Assembly (NCBI GenBank): GCA_015680685.1 | Contig: MNCI01026140.1 | Span: forward strand, 131,854 to 195,853 | Direction: 5' to 3' | DNA from: Gnetum montanum | Lineage: Eukaryota > Streptophyta > Gnetopsida > Gnetales > Gnetaceae | DNA length: 64,000 nt | Translations under genes and position numbers: made by a program | In this document: positions 23,481 through 34,919 of the stretch, in pieces | Numbering within the stretch: position 1 is the first letter of the stretch | Layout: each line of letters starts with the position of its first letter | The notes under the pieces: generated by a model | What the model was told of the DNA's origin: nothing | Database searches by the model: none | The model's input: the letters and a program-made list of their open reading frames with translations, nothing else

Positions 23481-24024
23481 CTACTTTTTATCCTTAGCAT
23501 TAATATTGCATCATTTTTGGACCACCTTAGTCACTTAACTAGATATAATTGGAAATTAGAATAAGTTTGTGGAGTTGTGTTGATAGGGTATATGATGCCA
23601 TTTGTAGTGGTGTAGGGTTTTGGCCCCAAGAAATAATCTCTTGAAATTGATGTACTAGTGTAGGCTTAGGATTCTTAACCCTTTATATTGACAAAACTTG
23701 TAGAATTGTAATTGCAATTTAGATCAATTCCATAGGAATTTCCATGTGATTTTTCATGCTAGCCTATCCTTGTTTTTGGTGCTAAATCACAGCACCATAA
23801 AGTGTTTAAATGAATGTAATGTAAAAATTCTTGACTCCTCCCAACAAACAAGAAATCACTATCATTTTTGAAGATCTTTGGTTTATGAAAATATAGGCTT
23901 TCCATTGTTTGCAATTGAAATCATTTTGGTCCAAAAATACTAATGATCTCCATAATTCTTAGATTTACCTATGAATAAAAAAATTCCATAAATTTAATAT
24001 CTAGCTCAAATAGTAAAACATAGT
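23481..24024. other. LINE upstream region or unrelated AT-rich DNA
   Basis: Short minus-strand stretches could be the end of a LINE ORF1 or linker, but no RNA-binding motif is recognisable. Otherwise nothing seen. Confidence 0.35.
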
Positions 24025-24867
24025 TGATGAATCATCATTAGTGGGGTATGTTGACACATCCCCATTAGTGTATACCCATTGACGCATGCTCTGATTCACT
24101 GATGCATATGCATCAACATGGCATCTACTTCTACCTATATAAATATGCACACCCACTACATTTATGGCATCAATTGATCAATAGCTTAGGGAAGTTCTTG
24201 TAGTTTGTTTCCGTGACAATTAGAATATTTTCCAAGTGCACATAGTAGGAGTTAAGAACTATACAGATCCTTATTCAAGCACTGATGTACTTGGACACTT
24301 TGGTGTGGAAACAATAAAGAAAAACTTCTTGGAATACCTTGTAGCATTTAAAAATAGCTTACTGTTTACTTTAATGCACTCTACCATTTATGCAATTTAC
24401 TTCCATGTCCTTAGTTAATTAATTAAGATTAATTAATACACACATGAGTATGACCACCTTGAGCATAATGTTAACACTTGGTAATTTTAGTAGTGCTAGA
24501 ACTTGGTAATCCAACAACATTATAATGCATTAATGATGTGTACAATAGGTGGGACAAGATACTTGTGTTAGGAAATAAATCAAGGCATTAGTTAGTTTGT
24601 TAGATTAATTAATACTTAATTATCCTATTTTACACTTGGGCTTAAAATAGATAAAAATATAAAATGATATAAATCATGTGCCTTGGTTACACTTAACCAT
24701 AAGCTTGTACTTACACAAGTGGAACTAAAAAGACAATGATCATGTCCTTAGTTTCACTACCTAGATAATGTGCATTTAAAGAACTACAACCTACAGAATT
24801 TGACTAGATTGCATGCAAATGCTTGAAATTTGTATGGTTGGGCATAGGGTATTCTCGTAGCTCATCA
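24025..24867 (+). mobile_element. 5' LTR of a plus-strand LTR element (family D2)
   Basis: 843 bp, starting TGATGA and ending TCATCA (6-bp inverted termini), preceded by ATAGT (possible target duplication). A TATATAAATA box lies at 24136-24145, followed by GCACACCC. A tRNA-type primer site starts one base after the LTR, which fixes this as a 5' LTR on the plus strand. I saw no matching 3' LTR; it may lie beyond the right edge, because the element is interrupted at 27599. Confidence 0.7.
24136..24145 (+). promoter_or_regulatory. TATA box of the D2 LTR
   Basis: TATATAAATA, followed by a GC-containing stretch, in a position suited to RNA polymerase II initiation within the LTR. Confidence 0.55.
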
Positions 24868-24868
24868 T

Positions 24869-24886
24869 TGGTGCCATTTCCAAGGA
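24869..24886 (+). other. primer-binding site, tRNA-Asp type (decayed)
   Basis: TGGTGCCATTTCCAAGGA matches TGGCGCCGTTGCCGGGGA, the complement of the plant tRNA-Asp 3' end, at 13 of 18 positions; four of the five differences are transitions. The tRNA sequence is recalled, not searched. Confidence 0.6.
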
Positions 24887-25139
24887 CTTTAGTTAGCTAT
24901 GTGCATTACCTAGAAAGTTAGTGAAAAAAATCAAACAACATTGTAACAAACCCTAAAATTAAAATCATTAAGAAAAATAATATAACATAGCATACTATTT
25001 TTCTTATGAATTGACATGGCTTGTTCTAGCAAGGAAAACTCTCCACTATTTGTAAGTAGATGTAATTAGCAAAAATAAGAAGGCCATAAGACGTCAATGC
25101 CAGAAATAGTTTAAAGTGGTCTACACTCATCTAGATGAG

Positions 25140-27599
25140 TATACTCTAGAGTTGACATTCATCCTACATCAGGATGAGAAATTATGATGGAGGAACATAG
25201 AAGGCAACATCATGTTGCATCCTGACCAATCTGTTCTTGTAATGCTGCTCAACAATCTCATCAAATTAGGCATTACAGGACTTAATTTGAAGTATAAAGT
25301 GCAAGACCATGTTTATCAGGATTACCATCTCATAGAGGCATAGAAAAAGAAAGATCAGAAGATGGAGGTCAAATACCCACTTGTTCCTACAAATACACAA
25401 GGAAGGTAATGACTTTCCTTTGGCGAGTTCTCAATACACTGATTCTCCTCCTCTATTTGATAAGGGAACCCTTATCTTGTGGATATAGCCAATTGTGACC
25501 AACCTTGGTTTTGGGAATAATGGATCCCATAATCAAAGGGCCATGAAAGGAGGCAACCAAGGTAAGAATGAGGACAAGCACTAAGAAAATGACAAATATG
25601 ATGAACAAAATAGGGACTAAAGAAGGGGGAGTAGTAGGCATCACTTTGGTGCTCATTCTTCTCCCTCTTTTCCTTCATCTTCCTCATCATCTTCCTCCTC
25701 CAACTCCAATCTAAGCCATAGAGGTTATTAGAACTATGATGGAGCTGAATGATGAGATCAAGATGATCATTGATCCCATCGTAATCATAAAAATCATGGG
25801 CACGAGTAGCAAGGAGATGATCATTCTAGAAAAAGAAGGAACAACATAACTCATCATAGGCATCATGGACATGAAAGGGACTACTGAGACCATTATGACT
25901 ATGATGAGCCCCTGTGAGTAATGAGAAACATGTTAAACATTGCAAAGGTTTTTAGGATCCTAACAAGGCACTTGAAAGATAGTCGAATCAAATGGCTAGA
26001 TATATCCCCAAGTTTAAGGAGGGGTGTAATTCAAATACACAAAACCAATTGCAAGCATTTCATGATGGTTGTACCTTCCAAAATGTGAAAAATGAATGGA
26101 AAAAATTAAATTTGCTTCCTAGGATACTGATCAAAGAAGCTAAAAGTTGGTACTAATTCTTGGAACTGGAATCAATTTGGAGGTGAAGTACGATGCTTGA
26201 ACTATTCAATAACAAGTACCAAACATAATTTTAAGTGTCCAGATTGAGAAGGAAAATCCAAAGATGGAAATAGGGAACTCATGATTCCTTGGATGTGGCC
26301 ATGCACAAGTACGACTCTCTATTGCACTAATGCCTAGGCCATGGCTATTCTCAAAGGGATCAACTATGCCATATCATAAATGGGATTTGAACTAAAACAA
26401 GGAGAACCCTTAGGATCTATGCCCTTTGAAAGCTAAGGGTCCATAAAATCCAAAGGCTCATTAAGTAGGTAGCTAAGGAAGAAGGAAATTTGAGAAAGAG
26501 AGAAAGTACAGAAGAGTACAACAAGGATCCCTCTCTCTATAAGAGGGAGGTCCATTTCTATGAAAATGAGAAGGAGGCATTACTTGATGAAGTGATGCAA
26601 AGGAAAACATTTCCAACACAAAAATTTTTACCTAAAATATTGGCCAAGGTTGACCAAATGTAGGACTTCTTGGATGAAAAACTTTAAACTACTCTAAGAA
26701 TTTTTGAAGAGAATAGAGATCACAAGAGTAGTAAACATGATAGCAAGAAGAAAAAGGAAGATGAACATGCCCATCATAAGGATAAGAAAAAGGTTTTTGT
26801 AGAGGAAGAGGTTGCAGATTCTAAGTTAGATGATGATGGGTGTGACATATGCTAATATGAAAATCCCAATGGATGTTGTCCTGTTGTGTCACACTTACAG
26901 GAATTTGGGATGTACAATTTGAATCATAGACTAGCAAAATAGCAAGAACCTTGCAAGTTGCCTTATCCATAAGGCAACTGTCAGCAATGGTTCCACCACC
27001 AAACTTACTATCTAAGTGGAGCACTGCAACAACCTCATAAGCAATATTAGTTGAGGTAACACCCACAGTCACCTCTAAGGTAGCAATATCCTTACTACCA
27101 ACCAAATCCTTATGGATACTATGTTCAGTAGCTAATTTCTCTATGTGACTTTTCTAGTTTCACTTGCTTCCAATAGCACTACTTCCCTCCTAAATATGAT
27201 AAAGCACCATCTCTAAGGGAAGAGTTCTAGTTTTTCTACTATTCTCCTCCTCATCCTTCCACTCCTACACCTTCACCTACAACCCCTTCTTTACCTACTC
27301 CAACTTTACCTACTCCATCTTTACAGGGTGAGATCGTAGCATAGCCACAATATAGACACATTGCAAGTGTCATAAATGTATAATTGACTTCTTAGTCGAA
27401 TGGTCTTGAATCTAAGCCTTACAAGAGACTATTCTTTAGAACAAAAATCCCCACAAAGCCCTGACAAACACCTATGGCTATGAATTATGCTCCTATCTCC
27501 TCTATAATACTTATCAAGCCTCCTTCAAACCAAAACACTCTCCCATTACACACTGTCATGCTGATCCATGCGGTCATTAATTGGATTAAGGTTGGCCAT
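25140..27599 (+). pseudogene. gag-like relic of the D2 element, cut at 27599
   Basis: Plus-strand coding traces follow the primer site. Near 25205-25330 a frame reads LHPDQSVLVMLLNNLIKLGI. A Ser-run and His/Asp-rich tract follow (25660-25910). A gag-core-like piece at about 26130-26225 reads KEAKSW-Y, FLELESI, LELFNNKYQ, matching the AxxWYxxLxxxSI...LxxxFxxxF pattern. From 26370 to 27595 one frame can be followed: YNKDPSLYKREVHFYENEKE, a Lys/Glu/His-rich basic tract, then CDIC and a nearby CC that could be zinc ligands, and a Pro/Thr-rich tail (PTPSPTTPSLPTPTLP). Stops are scattered. The frame is broken at 27599 by the array's LTR. The family is not certain. Confidence 0.5.
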
Positions 27600-29273
27600 T
27601 GTAGTGACCGAAAACATCGATGGCTGGAAAGAACACCGAGAGGTCATCGGTCGACAACAGTCTCAACCCCGTTTTCACGGGAGGGTCGTGTTGGATGGGA
27701 TGGAAACGGGGCACCTTGAATGATTTGGGCAATCAGACAAGGACTTAGTCGATGTTAATATAACCTTTTGCAATGTGTGATTTGAAAATGAGATTCAAAA
27801 TAATGCTTAAATATAAAGGAGATAGAAAATAGTGTGTAACGTGATAATAAGCAGGAGACAAAGTAAAATGTAGTTAGAACAATGCACCGCTTTGAAGCTA
27901 TGACTTTGCTCAGTCAAGGTGGATACAATCGATTGCACAGTGATGGGAAGTGCAGAGATCCCGAGGGTAACCGAGATGTGTAGAGCAAGATGGCTATGCA
28001 CTTGGACGTGGGGCTTCGTCGTTAACAATGCGAAATGCTACCAAGGTGGTAGAAAAGAGTAGAACAAAATGCCAACTAAGAGTCCTCACTATTTACAATG
28101 TCAAAATAGAAGGCTTACAATGCTCAAGGTTACAATGCTATCTTGCTTGCTTGTCAACCAACAAATTTTTTAGCCAACCAGATATTGCCAAAGGACCCGA
28201 GGGGTCAAAAACCTGAAAAATGCTGAAAAAGCTGGGGATCGAGAGAGAGAGATAGAGCTCCTGTAAGTGTCACTCATTGGGGTATTTATAGGACCAAGGG
28301 CATGTGAAAGATGCAATTTGGATGCCATGTGCCTTGGGCCTATGCTGACCTGTCTATGCTGCACGTGCCTACATGACCATTGGGCGAGCCTACCATGTCA
28401 TAATTACAAGTCTACCATGTTGTAATTACGTTGTCAGAGTAATGGTGTAATTAGGTGAGGTGCATTAATGATCCGTAACCACTTTCCACATCTTTCTATG
28501 CTTTGTAGCATAGCATCTTGTCATGCTATGCTACACTGCGCAGCATAGCGTAGCCGCCGGTTCAAAGAAAAGTCTGCGTTGTGTCCTACTGGATGCGTTG
28601 GAAACTTTTGCAGTGTTGTGACTGCTGGTCATAGGTTTGCTACGCTACGTAGCGTATCATAGTGTAGCAGCTATCCTTAGTTGAAAAAACATCATCAATC
28701 TGAAAACTTTGTCTTTTGCAATGCGAAGCTTGCAAACTTGGTGATCCTGCCCTTTGAGATGCCTTCTATCACTTCCATAGAATTTCTATGCCTCGTTGTG
28801 CCATGTAGCCTAGCATAGTGTAGCATCAAACATGACCTACTTTTGGCCAAGTTTGCCACTTTCTAACATAAGAAGACATTGTTGAAGGACTTGAAGTCAG
28901 GCGAGAGGACTGACCGTCCAGCTTTTGCTACGCTGTGCTACACTGTGTAGCACGCCATAGCGTAGCACTGCACTTCTGCAAATGTCTCCTAAATTCTGCT
29001 ATGTGGCCTAGCATAGCGTAGTGTAGAAAAAATCCTTGACTTAGAAAACTTGCTGAAGTGTTTTGCGCATTCTGAGCATGTTGTCGGCTAGATGAACTAC
29101 TTAGGTGGGTAGGCTAGAGAATTTGTTTAGCTTGTTAACACCTAGGGTAGAAAATTTGCCGAACTGGACAGTCTGAACATTAGAGCATCCATCTCCTAAA
29201 GAACTATCATGAAGCTACATGATTTGCAAATACCTAGTGAAGCAAGGATGCCTTCGAATTTTGGGGTGTTTCA
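27600..29273 (-). mobile_element. 3' LTR of Element B1
   Basis: 1674 bp, TGTAGTGACCGAAAACATCG ... GGGGTGTTTCA. On the minus strand it starts TGAAACACCCC. The U3 part (about 28500-29030 in plus coordinates) is packed with words such as GCTACGCTACGTAGCG, TAGCATAGC and GCTATGCTACAC. A TATAAATA box is at 28283-28290, with a CT-rich tract just downstream (28238-28256). It interrupts the D2 gag relic. Confidence 0.9.
28283..28290 (-). promoter_or_regulatory. LTR core promoter: TATAAATA plus CT tract
   Basis: CCTATAAATACC on the minus strand, followed about 30 bases downstream by CTCTCTCTC (28238-28256), the TATA plus Y-patch arrangement of plant promoters. The same pair recurs at 44808-44815. The Element C LTRs have TATAAATA at 56693-56700 and 63101-63108. 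Confidence 0.7.
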
Positions 29274-29292
29274 TTGGCCCCTCTTTGTCGAC
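29274..29292 (-). other. polypurine tract of B1
   Basis: On the minus strand GTCGACAAAGAGGGGCCAA directly precedes the LTR start TGAAACACC. The purine run AAAGAGGGG is the plus-strand primer. It is repeated in B2 at 45849-45867. Confidence 0.85.
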
Positions 29293-29312
29293 ATCTGGAG
29301 GATGGGCTCTAG

Positions 29313-29340
29313 AGACATTGACAAAGAATACGAAACACCA
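29313..29340 (+). repeat. inverted partial copy of the LTR/polypurine junction
   Basis: The bases AGACATTGACAAAGAATACG followed by AAACACCA repeat, in inverted orientation, the junction TGTTTCA...CTTTGTCGAC lying 20 to 50 bases to the left. The pair forms a long imperfect hairpin around the 3' LTR edge. The copy at 45887-45915 does the same in B2, and Element C keeps the right arm at 56987-57013. Confidence 0.7.
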
Positions 29341-30329
29341 TGGAAGACATGACGCTAACGTTGCCACTTGGTGATTGCCAGGACATTTCTTGGCTGCACT
29401 TGAGAGTGAAAAGGCCAAGCAAGGAGGAAGGAGGTTCATAAAAAATGGTAAAGATGAGGTTTAGCAAGGTCCCTCATCAGAGTGCTCATGAGGGAGTCGT
29501 TTGCATTTTCATATTTACCCTCACTGGCCTATGATCCCCTATAGGACACATGTTCCTTTCCCAGGATGAGCTATGTTACATCTAGGTGGGGTTTTGACCT
29601 GCCTACAGATGCTTCCCATGCGGCAAGTTGTGTTACGCATGTCATGGAACTTGCACCCTGAAGTAGCTGAGCTAGTCGAGGCACTCACTTTGTGATGCCG
29701 TAGCATTTGCTGCTATGGTAAGGCATACTCTTGGTCACACCCTGTAAGCATGACAGAGAGCGAAATAGCCATGATGTGAAGTGAGGGCAAAGGTCTTACT
29801 TGCTGTAGACGTTGTTTAAGCTCTTGGACATCCGTGATGGTGCAAAGTGTCCAAAGTAGGAAGGCCAGCAGCAGTGTGGAGGAGCTGGCCTTGAAGGCAC
29901 TATGAGTTGCTACGAGTGCAGATGCTCTAGAATCCCTACCAAAGGCATGCATTCTCAGTTTAGCTATGGGATCAACTACCACATAGCTAATTGTCATGTT
30001 AGCCTGGACATCGGTAGGGAGCTAGAGGACAACAATATTGTGGCTAGGCCACAATACTACTAGAACTCCAGCGGTGGGCACTAGCCAGGAAACTACCGTC
30101 AGGGCAGTTGGCCATGGCGATGGTAGGTCCGAAGGGCCAGTGTGATGTCACATGACATCTCTGGAGGGTCATCATGATGCCAAGGATGGTGGCGTTGTAC
30201 CTGTTCCAGATTGTGTTCCCAGTGCATTGTGAACTGCGTTCTAGAGCTACGATGTCCCACCACCACATCAGCACTACGCACGCTCATTTGATGTGTACTT
30301 GGTGCAGATGCATGCTAGGGATGTGACAT
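29341..30329 (-). other. 3' untranslated tail of B1
   Basis: No coding found on either strand beyond chance frames. About 880 bases of it (about 29405-30285) are missing from B2. Parts match Elements A and C (GAGCTATGTTACATC near 29567). It probably forms the 3' untranslated region of the gag-pol RNA. Confidence 0.6.
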
Positions 30330-30590
30330 GAACCCAGTTTAAGGTCCCGGTAGACCATGTGCTAGTTTAAGGTCCCAACAGACTACTGTGCTAGTTTAAG
30401 GTCCTAGCAGACTATACATGCCAGTTTAACATCATAACGGATGTGCCATGCCATTTTATAGTCATAGCGGACTAGTTGTGCCAGTTTTACGCCAGTTTAT
30501 CATCGTAGCAAACGCTACTTGTTGTCATTGCCAGTTTAACATCATAGAGGACGTGTTGTGTTATTGCTGCCAATTTATCATCGTAGCTAA
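30330..30590. repeat. hairpin-motif array after pol (B1)
   Basis: About nine units of roughly 30 bp, such as AGTTTAAGGTCCCGGTAGACC, AGTTTAAGGTCCTAGCAGAC and AGTTTAACATCATAACGGATG. The GGTC/GACC arms allow small stem-loops. It begins right after the pol stop codon (30616, minus). Confidence 0.8.
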
Positions 30591-30615
30591 TTGTGAAAAT
30601 TGTCACCCTCATGCT

Positions 30616-33600
30616 TCATATGTAGTACGGCTTGAGGTACGAGTGATTGACTAGGTTGGCAAACTCGAAGGCTTTAGTTACTATGTAAGGGCCTTCCCAG
30701 TTGATTGAGAATTTGCTAACATGCTCATGGACAGCCTTGAGAACGAGGTCTCCCTTCTGTACTGGTTGTCGATGTGGGTCTACATGGTGCTTTTGTTGTT
30801 GCTTGCTCTAGTAGTGCTCTATGCAGCTCAGCGTCAGCGCATGTTCCTCCTCTATTGAGTCAAGGTTGATGATCCGTGACTTGTTGTTTTGGGCTTCGCT
30901 CACAACATCTGAGAGGATCATCCAGAGTGATGGTACCTACAACTCAAAAGGCAACATAGCTTCAGATCCATAAACAAGACTATAAGGAGTCTTACTTGTC
31001 ACAGTTCTGCATGTCGTTCTGTAGGCCCATAGAATGTAGAGGATTTTCTCATGCCACCACCTCTTGCTATTTTCAAGCATCTGCTTCAGTAAGTTGATGA
31101 TGGACTTATTTGTAGCCTCTGCCTATTCGTTCTCTTGTGGGTAATATAGGGAGGAGAATGATTACCTAATGTCTAGATTGCTGTAGAAGGTTTAGGTTTC
31201 CGTACTACTGAATTTTTGCCCATTGTCAGTTACAATAGTCATCGGAAGCCCAAACCTTGTCACGATATTGTCTAGGATGAAGTGGTAGATCTGCTGAGAT
31301 GTATTCTTCCTTAGGGGGATGGCTTCTACCCACTTAGTAAAATACTCAGTGGTAGTGATAATGAAGCTATGCCCTGTGGAGGACTTAGGCGTGATAGGCC
31401 CTATGAGGTCTAGTCCCCATCATTGGAAAGGCCACGTGATTTGCGTTGGGTGTAGGTCTGTAGGTGAGACGTGTATGAGATTTATGTATCTCTGGCACAT
31501 GTTGCACATCTCGACTCTTGATAAGAAGTCACGTTCCATGTGGGACCAATACTACTCTAGGCATTTGATTTTTGCAGCCATAGCCCTAGGTGCTATATGT
31601 TCACTGCATAGTCCCTCATGTACTTCATTAACTACCTTTTGAGCCTACTCCTCACTCACGCATGCCAGCAATATCCCATCATAGGAGCATTGGCACAGGG
31701 CATCATTTCCCATGAGCGGATATTTTCGGGCATGCTTACGGATTGCATCTCTCTGAGCATATGTCAGTCCGCACAAGGGTTTGCTGTGTTACAAGTAGGC
31801 TTTAATGTTGGTGTACCACTCCTAGGTATCTGTAGCACTAATAGAGACCACATGTCCTGCCTGAGTGATAGGCTCAGTACATTTGAAAATCAAAGTTGGT
31901 AGACTTGCAAACGAGTGTGGTGGAATTTCTAGTACAAGGATGGCTAAGGCATTTGCCATAGTGTTCTCGTTACATGGAATGTGTTGCACATCTATGGTTG
32001 CAAATTGCTTAAGCAAGCTTTTTGCTAGGTCAGAGTAGGGTTACAAGTGCATAGCTTTACAGGCATAGACCTTAGTGGTCTGATTCAAAAGTAGTTGGGA
32101 ATCCCCACGAATCACTAGGTGTTGTATGCATAGTGTTTAGGAAACTAAGAGGCCTCTGAGTAGCCCCTCATACTCTGCCACATTGTTGGTGTAGGGAAAT
32201 GCAAAACGATAACCAAACGGGTGCATTGCCCCAAAGGGAAACAAAATGACGGTAGCTACACTACCTCCTTGTGTGGTTGAGGCACCGTCGAACTGTAAAG
32301 TAGCTACCAGGTGCAATGGAATGATGTTGATAGTGCCAACATGCTCATCTAGGAATTCAAGATCTATGGTTGCGTGGTCGTCGATGGGTGAGGTTGTAAA
32401 TTGCACTGTTATGGCTTGACCCTTAGTCGACGACTGGCTTACATAGCGTAGGTCGAACTCCATGGTTATTGCTTTCCATCGGGCTATCCTGCTGCTTTCA
32501 TACAAGTTGTTAGTGATAGCCTAGAGTATGTTGCTTTTACAAATGATGTTGACTACACTGCAAAATAGATAGTGCCTCCACTTTTTCAACGCAAACACTA
32601 AGGCAAGGCAATGTCTCTCTACTTCATTGTATTTTGCCTCATGCACTATTAATGCGTGACTCAGATAATACACTGGTATCTCAGATCCTTCATCTCATTT
32701 CTGACATAGTAGTGCTGCGATAGATGTGCTGAAGGTGGTAAGGTAGATGAAGAAAGGCTTATCCCTTTGTGGCAGATGCACAGTTGGGAGGTGTGAAATC
32801 TCTTCTTTCAATTCATCGAAGGCCTGTTGACACTAGGTTGTCCATTCAAAGTTAACCCCTTTCTTTAGTAGATATTACATCGGGTGTAACTTGTTAGTCA
32901 ACTTTGTTATAAACCTTCAGATGAATTGTACCCTACCTTGCAAACCACGTAGCTCTTTGAGGTTTTTAGGAGGTGCCAGGTTGACGATGGCCTTGACTTT
33001 GTTAGGGTCCACCCGTATTCCAGCCTTCGATACTACGAATCCTAACATGCATTTGATTCTTACCCCGAAGACACATTTCTTAGGATTAAGGTGTAGATCA
33101 TGTATTTGGCAACACTTAAGAACTACCCCTAGATCACTTAGGTGATCAACTACCTACTTGGACTTGACTGCTAGATCATCCACATAGTCATTTAACATCT
33201 CTAGGATGTAGTCGCTGAAGATGTAAGTCATGGCTTATTGATAGGTTGCTCCAACTTTCTTGAGCCCAAAAGGCATCATGATGCAATAGAAGGTCCCCCA
33301 TGGGGTCATGAAGGTTGTTGTTAGTTAATGCTTCGAGTTGATGCAAATTTGGTTTTAGCCAAAGAAACCATACATAAAGGATTGCAAGGCATGGCCAGCT
33401 GTAGTTTCGATGAGTTGATCAATGCTTGGAAGTGGGAAATTGTCTTTGATCATCACTTTGTTTAGATCCTAGAAGTCTATACAGATCCTTATTCCTTCCA
33501 TTTTCTTGGAAACTATGATGATGTTGGACACCCATTCCAAGTAATCAATTGCGCGGATGAAACCAGCTTGGTGATTTCATCCCTTAAGGCTAGTGCGATT

Positions 33601-34037
33601 TCTGGTTTAATCTTACGAGCCTTTTGCTTGACTGCCTTCATGCATGAGTCTAGAACAATGTTGTGCTATATTAGCCTCAGATCTAGACTCGACATGTCAA
33701 GATATGACCATGCGAAGACTTTGATGTTGTCTTGCAGATTTCTGGCTACATTTTCGTGTGTTTGCGCATCTCGGAGGGAGCTAAGTTTTAATGTTGTTAC
33801 TTCCCCCTTGGACATGGTCATAGGTTTCTTGATGAGAGGGTCCTCAGTCACATCCCTAGCCTCCAAATCTAGAGTTTGGATCAGATGTTCGGGATAGTTT
33901 GGGGATGTTTCGAAAGATGCTATGGTGCTAGCTATAGCTAACCCCCAATCGATTAGGTCAAGGTTTAATTATCTTGTGAGCTTGCCATGTGGACCTGCTA
34001 AAGCTAAAGGCTTGGAGAGATCACGATGTATTTCCAT
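30616..34037 (-). pseudogene. pol of B1: RT, RNase H, archaeal-type RNase H, integrase
   Basis: Read leftward from the ATG at 34037. An N-terminal segment has VFAWSYLDM. RT follows, with the active-site box DYVDDL at 33189-33175 (usually YVDDI). Ordinary RNase H lies at about 32680-32480 and archaeal-type RNase H at 32410-31900, with LQFDGAS, NNVAEYEGLL and RGDSQLL, so its acidic residues are kept. Integrase has HHCC zinc-finger remains near 31600-31440, LDLIGP (first Asp kept), TDNG (second Asp) and an E in AEATNK. The last residues are LKPYYI and stop TGA at 30616. Two RNase H domains are the hallmark of the Tat lineage. Several in-frame stops and shifts disable it, but most catalytic residues survive, unlike in B2. 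It follows a possible 3' splice site. Confidence 0.85.
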
Positions 34038-34048
34038 TTCTTGCTTAA

Positions 34049-34075
34049 CCTATCAAAATGAGATGAAAGCCTGGT
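34049..34075 (-). promoter_or_regulatory. possible 3' splice site before pol
   Basis: On the minus strand CTTTCATCTCATTTTGATAG precedes GTTAAGCAAGAAATGG: a pyrimidine-rich run, then AG, 12 bases before the first pol ATG. In B2 the site reads ...TTTTGACAAG. Ogre-type Tat elements splice out an intron between protease and RT, so this is the expected place. No donor was identified near the end of gag-pro. Confidence 0.4.
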
Positions 34076-34144
34076 TAAGAGGCACCAGTCGGTAGTAATC
34101 ATGTATAGCGAAAACTTGCAAAGCAATGGCAAGATGTAACTAGT

Positions 34145-34575
34145 GGAATTATGATGTAAAGATTAAAATTTTGGTAGTTTAAAGTCATGGAAGACCGTAT
34201 GGCATGGAGATGCAGAGCTGCTAAAAGGAAAAATGTAAAATCGTCGATATGAGCACATGAAACTGCTAAAAAGAAAATGTAAAACTACCAATGTGAAAAC
34301 GTGAGATTGCTAGTTTAGCGTCATTACGGACTACGAATGTATAACAAGTCAAAAATGCTAGTTTAAGGTCTTTTTAGACTGCGAAAGCTGCTGCTATGCT
34401 AGGATTGCTAGTTTAAGGTCTTTTTAGACCACAAACATTACAAATGTGTTGGAGTTGCTAGTTTAAGGTATTTTCAGACCACGAACATTACAACTACGCT
34501 AGAGTTGCTAGTTTAAGGTCTTTTCGGACCACAAACATTACAACTATTCTCGAGTTGCTAGTTTAAGGTCTTTTG
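34145..34575. repeat. 50-bp tandem array upstream of the antisense gene (B1)
   Basis: Five to six units of 50 bp: GCTAGTTTAAGGTCTTTTCG, then GACCACAAACATTACAACTA, then ten more bases. The first ones (34310-34420) are diverged, and a lone unit lies at about 34165-34195. Each unit has GGTC/GACC arms around a six-base loop. It lies between the start of pol (minus) and the promoter of the antisense gene (plus), a divergent intergenic position. Confidence 0.85.
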
Positions 34576-34761
34576 GATAGATATAATCAAAAATATATAT
34601 ATATTTTTGTTTCTTGGGAAAGCGAGCAGTTAGCTTGGAGCGTGTTAAGGTTTTAATGCCAATAGTGCTATGATGTCATGGTGAGCATGCTACGTTGTAC
34701 GGCGCACTCCACATTAAACAGAGAGAGAGAGTGGAAAGTTTCCCTTTTTTACCATTATAAC

Positions 34762-34770
34762 CATAAATAG
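34762..34770 (+). promoter_or_regulatory. TATA-like box of the antisense gene (B1)
   Basis: CATAAATAG, about 150 bases before the first ATG (34920), preceded by a GA-rich tract (34717-34730). B2 keeps the same words at 50496-50504. Confidence 0.45.
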
Positions 34771-34919
34771 GGATTAATCCCTGGTAAGCTTGTCATTCTC
34801 ACTGTAAGAGCGCAGAGCCCATATTCAATGCACAGAGCGATTTTGGAGCACAAAGCGATTGTTCTAACAACCAGTAAGGCAATTTTTTGCATTGCAACGA
34901 GGAAACATTTGCAAGAAAG

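Noticed and set aside
2289-24867. The LTRs at 2289-3173 and 24025-24867 as the two LTRs of one element
   Set aside because: Both have TGATGA...TCATCA ends, but their bodies do not align, and one has a polypurine tract to its right on the minus strand while the other has a primer site to its right on the plus strand.
30044-30287. Two overlapping minus-strand frames in the B1 tail
   Set aside because: Not present in B2 (deleted), no motif, and no match to the tails of A or C at protein level.
34310-34575. CRISPR-like array (regular 50-bp repeat)
   Set aside because: The parts between the repeat cores are conserved from unit to unit, so there are no unique spacers. There are no cas genes and the DNA is a plant retroelement.
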